Positions 16,406 through 25,317 of a stretch of 64,000 nucleotides of DNA are shown here, one piece after another (the first letter of the stretch is position 1; every line of letters starts with the position of its first letter). The translations under genes and the position numbers were made by a program. The DNA is taken from NCBI RefSeq assembly GCF_024746795.1, contig NZ_CP080524.1:4938001-5002000 (forward strand). Direction: 5' to 3'. The notes beneath the pieces were generated by a model, which did no database searches, was not told the origin of the DNA, and saw only the letters and a list, made by a program, of their open reading frames with translations. The stretch comes from Mesorhizobium sp. AR10 (GTDB lineage Bacteria; Pseudomonadota; Alphaproteobacteria; Rhizobiales; Rhizobiaceae).

Positions 16406-18876
16406 TTCTGAAAGGGCAAATCCCTCGCAAAATCTTCGATATCGGCCCAGGGATCGCCCGACGTCGCCAGCAAGCCCGGCAGCGACGAATAGTTCAAATC
16501 CTCCGGCGCATCGATCAACTCCAGATCTGACCAACTCACCGGCGTCGAGGCCGGCAAATTGGTGCGGGCGCGCAGCGAGTATGGTGCGGCCGAGGTGTGG
16601 CCGCGCGCATTGCGGTGATAGTCGATGAAGATGCGCCGCTTGCGGTTGTCCTTGCCCATGGTGGTGGTGAAGGTGTCGGGCGCTGTCGCCGCCAGATGGG
16701 TGGAGATGGCGCTGGACGCCTGGTGCAGCTTCTTCCAGTTCTGCTTCTGCGTCACCGGCACGGTGATGTGGATGCCCTTGCCGCCAGAGGTTTTGGCGAA
16801 GGGCACGAGGCCAAGCGCCTCCAGCTCGGCGCGGATATGCACCGCCGCCTCGACCACCTCGCGCCAGGCAATCCCCTCGCCCGGGTCGAGGTCGAAAACG
16901 ATCTGATCCGGCTTGTCCAGTTTGGTGCGATGCGTGCTCCAGGTGTGGAACTCGACGACACCGAACTGCGCCAGCGCCAGATAGCCTTTGGCACCCTCGA
17001 CCGACAGATAGGATTTCGTCTCGCCCTCGGAATTGGTCGCTTCGAAGGTGACCACCGAGGGGGGCATGCCGGTGAAGGCATGGCGCTGGAAGAAGCAGTC
17101 TTTCGGCAGGCCGGTCGGGCAGCGCACCAGCGACACCGGCCGTCCCAGGATGTGCGGCAGCATGAAATCGCCGACCAGTGCGTAGTAGACGGCGATGTCG
17201 AGCTTGGTCGGTCCGGTCTTGCCGAACAGCCGCCGCGTCGGGTTGGTCACCCAGATCGTCGCCAGATCGGCCTCGGCGATCAGCCGCTTGCGCTTGGCCG
17301 ACACCGGCGTCGACAGGCCGACATCCCTCAAGCCCCGGAACACGCCATGGCGCAGCGCATTGTCCGCCGTGCGGTTGGCGTAGTGTATGCGCGCCGACAG
17401 CAGCGGCCGCACCCAATTCATCTCGCGCATGATCTCGCGCGGCACCCCTTCCGGCGCCGTGGCGCCTTCGCGCAGCGGCTGCAGCCGGGAGAGCAGGTCG
17501 GAGGCGGTTGCCGCATCGAAGCCGGTGCCGACCTTGCCGCGGTAGTGCAATTCGCCATCCTCGAATTCGGCCATGCCGAGCGCCGCCAAACCTTCGGCGG
17601 CGTCGGAGGTGGTGTAGCCGGCAATGACGAAGTCTTCAGACTTCAACGCCTTTGTCTTGGTCCAGCTCTTGGTGCGGCCGCTCTGGTAGGTCGCCGTGGC
17701 GCGCTTGGAGACAACGCCCTCCAGCCCAAGTTCGCTCGCCTGGTCGTAGAGCCCCTGCCCGCTGCCTTCGACATGGTCGCTGAACTGGATGGCGGCGTTG
17801 GCGCCCAGCCCGGACAGCAGTTGCGCCAGCAGCGCCTTGCGTCGGACAAGCGGCGCTTTTCTCAGGTCCCAGCCGTCGAGATGCAGGAGATCGAAGGCGT
17901 AGAAGTGGAGCTTGTTGCCGGCGCCTGCGGCCAGAGCGTCCTGCAGCAGCGCGAAGCGACTGATGCCCCTGGCGTCGAGCACGACGATCTCGCCGTCGAC
18001 AACAGCCTCGCGGCACGGCAATCTTGCGAAGGCACCCGCCAAGTCGCCATAGCGCTTGGTCCAGTCGATGCCGCCGCGGGTGATCAGCCGCACCTCCCCG
18101 TCGGCCAGATGCGCCATGGTGCGGTAGCCGTCGAACTTGATCTCGTGCAGCCACTCCTCGCGGGTGTCGACACCATCGGGCGGCTTGGCGATCTGCGTTG
18201 CCAGCTGCGGTTCGATCCGCGTCCGGGCTGGCCCCTGCACCGCGCCGGGCAGCGCGCCGGGCTTCAGCACCACTGGCTTGGCCGGCCTGGCGGTCGGTTT
18301 CGGCGGTGCCACCAGCTCCTCGATGCGGCGTCCGGATTTGACGCTTTCCGGCCGCGCGTCAAGGATGTCGAGCGCGGTGTCGGCGGCAAGGTCGCGCTCC
18401 TTGAACAACAGCCAGTTTTTCTTGTCGTCGTCACCCGGCCTGCCCTTCAGCCTGGCCAACATCCAGCCGCCATTCAGCTTCTCGCCGGCCAGCCGGAACT
18501 TGAAGGCGCCGGTGCGCAGGCTCTTGTCGACATCGTCCATCGGCGCCCAGGTGCCGGTGTCCCAGACGATCATTGGGCCGCCACCATATTCGCCCTCGGG
18601 GATGACGCCCTCGAAGTCAATGTATTCGAGCGGATGGTCCTCGGTCTCGACCGCCAGCCGCTTGTCGGCGGGGTTGAGCGACGGGCCCTTCGGCACCGCC
18701 CAGCTCTTCAGGACGTCGCCAACCTGCAGGCGCAGGTCATAGTGGTCGGCGGTGGCGTGATGCTTGTGGACGACGAAACGGCTGCCTTCACTCGCGACCA
18801 TTCCGCCGGCCGGTTCGGGCGTCTTCGTAAATTCGCGTTTGGCGCGATAGGTCTTGAGTTTTGGCGGGGTTGTCAT
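16384..18876 (-). CDS. ligD: ATP-dependent DNA ligase D (phosphoesterase-ligase-polymerase)
   Basis: The 830-residue multi-domain NHEJ enzyme has an N-terminal 3'-phosphoesterase (residues ~30-190, VVHKHHATADHYDLRL ... FEGVIPEGEYGGG). A central ATP-dependent ligase follows, with nucleophile Lys247 in EIKFDGYRTM. The C-terminal primase-like polymerase carries Asp662/Asp664 in FDLDPGEG and ends in SGGKGIHITVP and RIFIDYHRNARGHT. It processes, fills and seals broken ends recruited by Ku. The C-terminus reads DFARDLPFQNLGSSPP: the last seven residues come from a palindromic repeat that also provides the stop, while a second copy of the normal tail lies downstream. Catalytic residues all appear intact, so the enzyme should be functional. 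Confidence 0.96.
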   Translation of the reverse strand: MTTPPKLKTYRAKREFTKTPEPAGGMVASEGSRFVVHKHHATADHYDLRLQVGDVLKSWAVPKGPSLNPADKRLAVETEDHPLEYIDFEGVIPEGEYGGGPMIVWDTGTWAPMDDVDKSLRTGAFKFRLAGEKLNGGWMLARLKGRPGDDDKKNWLLFKERDLAADTALDILDARPESVKSGRRIEELVAPPKPTARPAKPVVLKPGALPGAVQGPARTRIEPQLATQIAKPPDGVDTREEWLHEIKFDGYRTMAHLADGEVRLITRGGIDWTKRYGDLAGAFARLPCREAVVDGEIVVLDARGISRFALLQDALAAGAGNKLHFYAFDLLHLDGWDLRKAPLVRRKALLAQLLSGLGANAAIQFSDHVEGSGQGLYDQASELGLEGVVSKRATATYQSGRTKSWTKTKALKSEDFVIAGYTTSDAAEGLAALGMAEFEDGELHYRGKVGTGFDAATASDLLSRLQPLREGATAPEGVPREIMREMNWVRPLLSARIHYANRTADNALRHGVFRGLRDVGLSTPVSAKRKRLIAEADLATIWVTNPTRRLFGKTGPTKLDIAVYYALVGDFMLPHILGRPVSLVRCPTGLPKDCFFQRHAFTGMPPSVVTFEATNSEGETKSYLSVEGAKGYLALAQFGVVEFHTWSTHRTKLDKPDQIVFDLDPGEGIAWREVVEAAVHIRAELEALGLVPFAKTSGGKGIHITVPVTQKQNWKKLHQASSAISTHLAATAPDTFTTTMGKDNRKRRIFIDYHRNARGHTSAAPYSLRARTNLPASTPVSWSDLELIDAPEDLNYSSLPGLLATSGDPWADIEDFARDLPFQNLGSSPP

Positions 18877-18932
18877 GTCCGCATGCTAGGCGGGATGCGG
18901 GGGCTGCTCAATCGATGGCAATCGATGGCAGC

Positions 18933-19157
18933 TCAATCGTCGGTGGCCGGCGTCAGTTCAAGCTCGGCTGGCGACAAGCCCCCTTGCAGCTGGCTGAGCC
19001 GGAATTCGTCGACCCAATAGGCCTCGCCATCGACCAGCACGCGTGCGCTGTAGGTGCCGCCGGAAAAGCTCTGCGCGGTGATGTAGACCTTGTGGCGGTC
19101 GAGCGCCTTGCGCACCGCGGCGCGCTTGGAATTCTGGCTGGTGACGGAACTGGCCAT
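18933..19157 (-). CDS. Small protein of unknown function (74 residues)
   Basis: A 74-residue product starts MASSVTSQNSKRAAVRKALD, with KVYITAQSFSGGTYSARVLV and an aromatic YWVDEFRLSQLQ segment. It is soluble, predicted alpha then beta, and not recognised. It lies 56 bases upstream of ligD on the same strand, so it could be the first gene of the NHEJ transcript, although nothing in the protein suggests a DNA role. Confidence 0.55.
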   Translation of the reverse strand: MASSVTSQNSKRAAVRKALDRHKVYITAQSFSGGTYSARVLVDGEAYWVDEFRLSQLQGGLSPAELELTPATDD

Positions 19158-19322
19158 GCTGCTTGCTCATACACACGACCGCAGGACATAGCGGCTGCAT
19201 AAGGATGACGGAGAGCGGAGTTCGAGTCAATTTTTGGGGTGGCGACGCGGCGAAGTGCTCTTGTAGTGTCGCTGATCGAGGCACAACGCCTTGTCGTCAG
19301 CAATGCGAGCGAGGAGGACCGT

Positions 19323-19820
19323 ATGGCCCAGATCAGACCGATGAAGGAAGGCGACCTGGCGGTGGTGTCGCGGCTGCTGGGCGAGTCTTGGCGCCAGACC
19401 TATTCGCCGATCATGGGCACCGAGACCACAGCGCGGCTTTCCCAGGACAAGCACGCACCCGAGAGGCTGGCGGCGGAGCTGAGGGACGAGAACAAGATGT
19501 CGTTCGTGGCCGAGCAACCCGACGGCTCGATCGCCGGCTACGCGATGGCGGCGATGGACGCCAAGGGCGACGTCATGCTCGACCGACTCCACATCGAGCC
19601 GCGAGCATTCGGCACGGGCCTTGCCGTCAACCTGCTGCACGCCGTGCTGGCCGCGCATGCCGGGATCCCCAGCATTGCGCTGGAAGTGATCGAGGGCAAC
19701 GATCGCGCCATCGCCTTCTACCGCAAGCACGGCTTCGAAGTGGTCGAGCGTCGGCCGGCCGCGCATGGGATTGGCGGCCATGCCTCGCTGATCATGCGTC
19801 GGCTGCTGTCGAGGGCTTGA
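19323..19820 (+). CDS. GNAT-family N-acetyltransferase
   Basis: The 165-residue protein starts MAQIRPMKEGDLAVVSRLL, a standard GNAT opening, then SIAGYAMAAMDAKGDVMLDRLHIEP (beta4), an acetyl-CoA loop region FGTGLAVNLLHAVLA, and ALEVIEGNDRAIAFYRKHGFE in which NxxAIxFYxKxGF is the family's C-terminal signature. It transfers an acetyl group to an unknown amine acceptor. The ATG at 19323 has a GAGGAGGA site 5 bases upstream; the frame extends further 5' without similarity. It lies upstream of an aldo/keto reductase gene in the same direction, 118 bases away. Confidence 0.88.
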   Translation: MAQIRPMKEGDLAVVSRLLGESWRQTYSPIMGTETTARLSQDKHAPERLAAELRDENKMSFVAEQPDGSIAGYAMAAMDAKGDVMLDRLHIEPRAFGTGLAVNLLHAVLAAHAGIPSIALEVIEGNDRAIAFYRKHGFEVVERRPAAHGIGGHASLIMRRLLSRA

Positions 19821-19857
19821 GGTCGAAGCCCCTTGGCGACGAGTGTGCCGCCAATAG

Positions 19858-20946
<1,089 letters not shown>

Positions 20947-20975
20947 CGCCGGCGCCATCTGAGTTCTGCGCGTTC

Positions 20976-21004
20976 TTGCTAAATCGATTTACTTTGGCTA
21001 GCAT
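20976..21004 (+). promoter_or_regulatory. LacI-type operator within a sigma70-like promoter of the sugar ABC operon
   Basis: TTGCTA (20976-20981) and TAGCAT (20999-21004) are spaced 17 bases as -35 and -10 boxes. A perfect 12-base palindrome, TAAATCGATTTA (20980-20991), lies between them. CG-centred palindromes of this kind are typical of LacI/GalR-family repressors, which usually control such sugar transporters. No LacI-family gene lies in the window, so the regulator must be encoded elsewhere. Confidence 0.65.
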
Positions 21005-21164
21005 TCTCCGCGCCGGCGCCGAGCGGAGGAGACGTCGCGGTGGACCGGCTGGAGCGCCTCGCGTCCCTTGGGCGCTCACAGGACACTCCATTTTTGAATC
21101 GACGCCTGCCCCTTCCCGAAACCACTCCCGGTTTCGGAGGCAGCGTTTCTGTGGAGGATATCAG

Positions 21165-22112
21165 ATGAACAGACGTGAATTTCTACTGTCGTCCGTGGCG
21201 ATGGGCACATTGGCGCTGGCGGTTCCCTCGGCCTTTGCCCAGGACAAGCTGACCATTCTCGGTTCGGTGCCCAATCTCGGCTTCCCGTTCTTCGTCCACA
21301 TGCTGAACGAGATCAAGGCAGAAGCCGAGGCGCAAGGCGTCAACCTGACCGAGAGCGACGGCCAGAACTCGGCGCCGAAGCAGACAGCCGATATCGAGGC
21401 GGCGCTGGTGCAGAAGGTCAACGCCATCGTCATCTCGCCGCTCGACGTCAACGCGCTGGCGCCGGCAATCGAGGAAGCGGTCAAGGCCGGGGTTCCGGTG
21501 GTCACCATCGATCGTCGCGTCGACGGCGTCGAAGGCATCCTCGCCCATGTCGGCGCCGACAACGTCAAGGGCGGCGAAGCCGAGGCGCAGGCCATGGTGG
21601 CGGCGTTCCCGAACGGCGCCAAGCTGTTCCATCTGCAGGGCCAGCCAGGTGCGGGCCCGGCGATCGACCGCAACAAGGGCGTCCACAACGTGCTCGATCC
21701 CCTGAAGGACAAGTATCAGATCATCTTCGAGCAGACGGCCAACTTCGCCCGCGCCGAGGCGCTCTCGGTGACCGAGGCCGGCCTTGCCGCCAACGGCAAG
21801 CCGGACGCCATCATCTGCGCCAATGACGACATGGCGCTCGGCGCGCTCGAAGCCTGCGCGGCGCGCAACTTCACCGACGTCAAGATCTACGGCTTCGACG
21901 CGCTTCCCGAGGCGCTGGTCGCCGTGCGCGACGGCAAGCTGGCCGGCACGGTCGAGCAGTTCCCGGGCGAGCAGTCGCGCACCGCCGTGCAGATCGCGGT
22001 CGCCTATGCCAAGGACAAGACCGAGCCGAAGGAAAAGCTGGTGCTCTTGACGCCGATCGTCATCGGCAAGGACAATCTCGACAAGGCTGAGAGGCTGAAC
22101 GAGACGAAGTAG
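21165..22112 (+). CDS. Sugar ABC transporter substrate-binding protein (ribose type)
   Basis: The 315-residue periplasmic binding protein of the RbsB/Peripla_BP_4 type opens with MNRREFLLSSVAMGTLALAV, a signal ending near PSAFAQ. The mature protein has paired Rossmann-like lobes: ILGSVPNLGFPFFVHMLNEI, IVISPLDVNALAPAIEEAV and IICANDDMALGALEA, then GFDALPEAL. It captures a monosaccharide and delivers it to the membrane complex encoded by the next two genes. ATG 21165 is preceded by GGAGGA. A palindromic repeat sits between it and the ATPase gene. The sugar is unknown. Confidence 0.9.
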   Translation: MNRREFLLSSVAMGTLALAVPSAFAQDKLTILGSVPNLGFPFFVHMLNEIKAEAEAQGVNLTESDGQNSAPKQTADIEAALVQKVNAIVISPLDVNALAPAIEEAVKAGVPVVTIDRRVDGVEGILAHVGADNVKGGEAEAQAMVAAFPNGAKLFHLQGQPGAGPAIDRNKGVHNVLDPLKDKYQIIFEQTANFARAEALSVTEAGLAANGKPDAIICANDDMALGALEACAARNFTDVKIYGFDALPEALVAVRDGKLAGTVEQFPGEQSRTAVQIAVAYAKDKTEPKEKLVLLTPIVIGKDNLDKAERLNETK

Positions 22113-22136
22113 TCATCGGCAAGGCCGGCGGGACAG

Positions 22137-22292
22137 CACCCCCCTCTGCCCTGCCGGGCATCTCCCCCGCAAGGGGGGAGATCGGTTGCCGTTTCGGTTT
22201 TCGCCAACCACCAATGCTTGAGGGTGGGCGGAACGTGGAAGCTTTCAATCTCCCCCACGAGGGGGAGATGCCCGGCAGGGCAGAGGGGGGTG
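22137..22292. repeat. Intergenic palindromic repeat inside the sugar ABC operon
   Basis: Arms at 22137-22185 and 22246-22292 are near-perfect inverted copies of the element at 8510-8667, but with GCCCTGCCGGGC in place of GTCCTGCCGGAC, a compensated change on both arms. It lies between the binding-protein and ATPase genes. In other operons hairpins at this position raise the level of the binding-protein message relative to the downstream genes. Confidence 0.85.
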
Positions 22293-22331
22293 TTCGAGCG
22301 CAAACCGTGGGGTGTCGTGCGGAGAGGAATT

Positions 22332-23909
22332 TTGTCCGTGGCTGAAGTCGCCAAGTCGTCACAGAGCCCCGCCCTGCTCGCCGTCGAGGGCGTGACCAAG
22401 CACTTTTCCGGCGTCACTGCGCTGAGCGACGTCTCGCTCGAGGTTCGCCCCGGCGAAATCCTCGGCCTGCTCGGCGAGAACGGCGCCGGCAAGTCGACGC
22501 TGCTCAAGATCCTGTCGGGCGTGATGCCGCCCTCCAGCGGCCGCATCGTTTTCGATGGCGCCGAATTCCGTCCGGACAATCCGCAGGACGCCAAGCGCCT
22601 CGGCATCGTCACCATCTACCAGGAACTGAGCCTGATCCCGACGCTGACGGTGGCGGAAAACATCTTTATCGGCCGCGCGCCGCTCGGGCCGTTGGGGCTG
22701 GTCAGTTGGCGGAAGATGGAGGAAGACTCCCGCGCGATCATCGCCCGCGTCGGCCTCAACATCGACCCGTCGACCCCGGTGTCGGCGCTGTCGGTCGCCG
22801 AGCAGCAACTGGTCGAGATTGCGCGGGCACTGTCGCTGAAGAGCCGCCTCATCATCATGGACGAGCCGACCTCGGCGCTGACCGAAACCGAAGTGCAAAA
22901 GCTGATGTCGATCATGGACCGGCTGCGCAAGGACGGCGTCGCCATCATGTTCGTCACCCACCGACTGGAAGAGGCCTCGGCCATCTGCGACCGCATGACG
23001 GTGCTGCGCGACGGCAGGCTGGCCGGGCACCTCGACCGCGAGGGCGGACCGATCAAGCTGCCAAAAATCATCGAGAAGATGGTCGGGCGCGCCGCCTCCG
23101 AACTCTATGCCAGGCCGACGCAGCGCGACGCCGCCGGCGATGTCAGGCTCTCCGTGCGCGGCCTGCGCACCGTGCGCGATCCGCAGGCGCCGCACGCCAT
23201 CGTGCTCGAAGGCGTCGATCTCGATCTCAAGGCCGGCGAGATTTTGGGCGTGGCGGGCCTCGTCGGCTCCGGCCGCACCGAGCTTGCGCGCGCCATCTTC
23301 GGCGCCGACCGCATTGCCGCCGGCACCATCACGCTGGACGGCAAGCCAATTGCGCCGGCGTCACCCGCCGATGCCATCGCGCTCGGCATCGGCCTGGTGC
23401 CGGAAGACCGCAAGCACCAGGCGATCTTTGCAGCACTTGGCATCCTCAACAATTTTTCCATCGCGGCGCTCAGCCACTACAGCAACGCTGCCGGCTTCAT
23501 GGCCGAGCGGCGCGAGCGCGAGGCGCTTTCGACCTATCGCAAGACGCTGTCGATCCGCATGGCCTCGCCCGAGCAGGCGATCGAAGGACTGTCCGGCGGC
23601 AACCAGCAAAAAGTCATCCTGGCCCGCTGGTTGGCACGCGACCCAAAAGTGCTGATCGTCGATGAGCCGACGCGCGGCGTCGATGTCGGCGCCAAGGCCG
23701 AGGTGCACCAGATCCTGGTGCAGTTGGCGGCACGCGGCATCGCCATCATGATGATCTCGTCGGAATTGCCCGAGGTGCTTGCGGTGTCGGACAGGATCGT
23801 CACCATGCGACGCGGCCGCATCACCGGCGAGATGCCCGGCATCGAAGCGACAGAGGAAAAACTGATGGAACTGATGGCGCTCGACCAGAAGCAGGAAGCG
23901 ACGCAATGA
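22332..23909 (+). CDS. Sugar ABC transporter ATP-binding protein (ribose type, two ATPase domains)
   Basis: An RbsA-like protein of about 525 residues with two fused ATPase domains. The first has an intact Walker A (GENGAGKST) and LSVAEQQLVEIARAL with IIMDEPTSALTETE. The second has the usual degenerate P-loop (GLVGSGRTE) and a good signature (LSGGNQQKVILARWL) and Walker B (VLIVDEPTRGVDVGAK). It powers import with the permease whose gene it overlaps by 4 bases. No ATG is near; TTG 22332 (7 bases after GGAG) or GTG 22338 are the likely starts, and the former is used. Confidence 0.9.
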   Translation: MSVAEVAKSSQSPALLAVEGVTKHFSGVTALSDVSLEVRPGEILGLLGENGAGKSTLLKILSGVMPPSSGRIVFDGAEFRPDNPQDAKRLGIVTIYQELSLIPTLTVAENIFIGRAPLGPLGLVSWRKMEEDSRAIIARVGLNIDPSTPVSALSVAEQQLVEIARALSLKSRLIIMDEPTSALTETEVQKLMSIMDRLRKDGVAIMFVTHRLEEASAICDRMTVLRDGRLAGHLDREGGPIKLPKIIEKMVGRAASELYARPTQRDAAGDVRLSVRGLRTVRDPQAPHAIVLEGVDLDLKAGEILGVAGLVGSGRTELARAIFGADRIAAGTITLDGKPIAPASPADAIALGIGLVPEDRKHQAIFAALGILNNFSIAALSHYSNAAGFMAERREREALSTYRKTLSIRMASPEQAIEGLSGGNQQKVILARWLARDPKVLIVDEPTRGVDVGAKAEVHQILVQLAARGIAIMMISSELPEVLAVSDRIVTMRRGRITGEMPGIEATEEKLMELMALDQKQEATQ

Positions 23910-24922
23910 CCAGCACGACCGAACCGAGCCAGCGCGGCGGCATCAATGTCGCGCGCCTGTTGATGAGTTTTGGTCCGTTGATGTTCCTGGCGGTGCTGAT
24001 CGTCGTCTTCACCGTGCTGAAGCCGAGCTTCATCGACCCGATCAACCTGTTCAACATCCTGCGGCAGATCTCGATCACCGGGCTGATCGCGCTCGGCATG
24101 ACCTTCGTCATCCTCACCGCCGGCATCGACCTGTCGGTCGGCTCGCTGCTGGCCTTCTGCGGCATGGTCGCGGCGGTGGTGGCCAAGGGCGGCACCGCCA
24201 ACACGCTGTCGCTGTCGACAACGGGCACGCTGGGCTATGGCTGGTTCGCAGCCCTTCTCGCCGCCGTCGCGGTCGGCGCCATTGCCGGCGGGGTCCAGGG
24301 CTTTGCCATCACCCGGCTGAAAGTGCCGCCCTTCGTCGTCACGCTTGGGGGACTGACCGTGTTTCGCGGCCTGACGCTGACCATCTCCAATGGCGGCCCG
24401 ATCTCCGGCTTCGACGCCTCGATGCGCTGGTTCGGCACCGGGCTGATCGGCCCGGTGCCGGTGCCGGCGATCATCTTCGCGATAGCGGCGATCCTGTGCC
24501 ACATCGTGCTGCGCTACACGCGCTACGGCCGCGCCGTCTACGCCGTCGGCGGCAATGCCGAGGCCGCACGCCTGTCTGGCCTGCGCGTCGACCGCATCCT
24601 GATCTCGGTCTATGTCATCGTCGGCTTCTTCGCCGGCCTTGCCGCCTTCGTTTTGTCGGCGCGGCTGAATTCCTCGGAGGCCGTCGCCGGCATCGGCTAC
24701 GAACTGACGGTGATCTCGGCCGTGGTCATCGGCGGCACGTCGCTGTTCGGCGGCATCGGCAGCGTCGGCGGCACCGTGGTGGGCGCAGCACTGATCGGTG
24801 TGCTGCAGAACGGGCTGCAGTTCAACAACGTCTCGTCCTACACGCAGAGCATCGTCATCGGCCTGATCCTGATCCTCGCCGTGGCCTTCGACCGCTGGCT
24901 GAAGTCGCGCGTGCGGCGATGA
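23906..24922 (+). CDS. Sugar ABC transporter permease (ribose type)
   Basis: The 338-residue inner-membrane protein of the RbsC/BPD_transp_2 family has about eight to ten hydrophobic helices. Family motifs include GMTFVILTAGIDLSVGSLLA and GGNAEAARLSGLRVDRI, the EAA-like loop that contacts the ATPase, followed by SAVVIGGTSLFGGIGSVGGT. It forms the channel for the sugar delivered by the binding protein at 21165. The ATG overlaps the ATPase stop (ATGA). The next gene is convergent. Confidence 0.92.
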   Translation: MTSTTEPSQRGGINVARLLMSFGPLMFLAVLIVVFTVLKPSFIDPINLFNILRQISITGLIALGMTFVILTAGIDLSVGSLLAFCGMVAAVVAKGGTANTLSLSTTGTLGYGWFAALLAAVAVGAIAGGVQGFAITRLKVPPFVVTLGGLTVFRGLTLTISNGGPISGFDASMRWFGTGLIGPVPVPAIIFAIAAILCHIVLRYTRYGRAVYAVGGNAEAARLSGLRVDRILISVYVIVGFFAGLAAFVLSARLNSSEAVAGIGYELTVISAVVIGGTSLFGGIGSVGGTVVGAALIGVLQNGLQFNNVSSYTQSIVIGLILILAVAFDRWLKSRVRR

Positions 24923-24945
24923 CGGTCAGGTAGCGACGCCGGCGC

Positions 24946-25164
24946 CTACGGCTCGTCCTCGTCGTCCGGTGCCTCGAGCAGGTCGATCAAGGCCACCACC
25001 CTTGCCGACGGCAGAGGACGGCCCTCGTTGACCAGCGCCTCGTCGGCGCCGATCCAGGCAAAGGCCTCGCGCAACTCCTCGATCGTCGCGCCCGAAGAGG
25101 CGATGTCGGCGATGACGGTCTCGTCCACCGGCCCCAGAACCGAAATGATGTCGTCATGTGTCAT
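24946..25164 (-). CDS. Small acidic protein of unknown function (72 residues)
   Basis: The product starts MTHDDIISVLGPVDETVIAD and continues with an alpha-helical ATIEELREAFAWIGADEALV, a segment on lists of many rhizobial hypothetical proteins, and an Asp/Glu-rich end. No enzymatic or binding motif is seen. A start at 25176 is possible but ATG 25164 fits the Shine-Dalgarno position (GGAGGTGACC). It is convergent with the sugar permease gene and follows the regulator at 25318 on the same strand. Confidence 0.6.
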   Translation of the reverse strand: MTHDDIISVLGPVDETVIADIASSGATIEELREAFAWIGADEALVNEGRPLPSARVVALIDLLEAPDDEDEP

Positions 25165-25317
25165 GGTCACCTCCATGGCCGGTCCAACGTCGAGATGACG
25201 GCAGGTACCAGCAACAGGACAGTTTCTGCCAACAAGACAGAATCTGGGTCTTGGCGCGTTGCGGACAATAGGCGGATCGAAATTGCCGGATGGGCTCGTT
25301 TTTTGGATCGGCAGGCT

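Noticed and set aside
16597..19020. An 807-codon open frame on the plus strand
   Set aside because: It is exactly antisense to ligD, is Arg/His/Gln-rich and lacks any recognisable domain. Long antisense frames are expected in GC-rich coding DNA.
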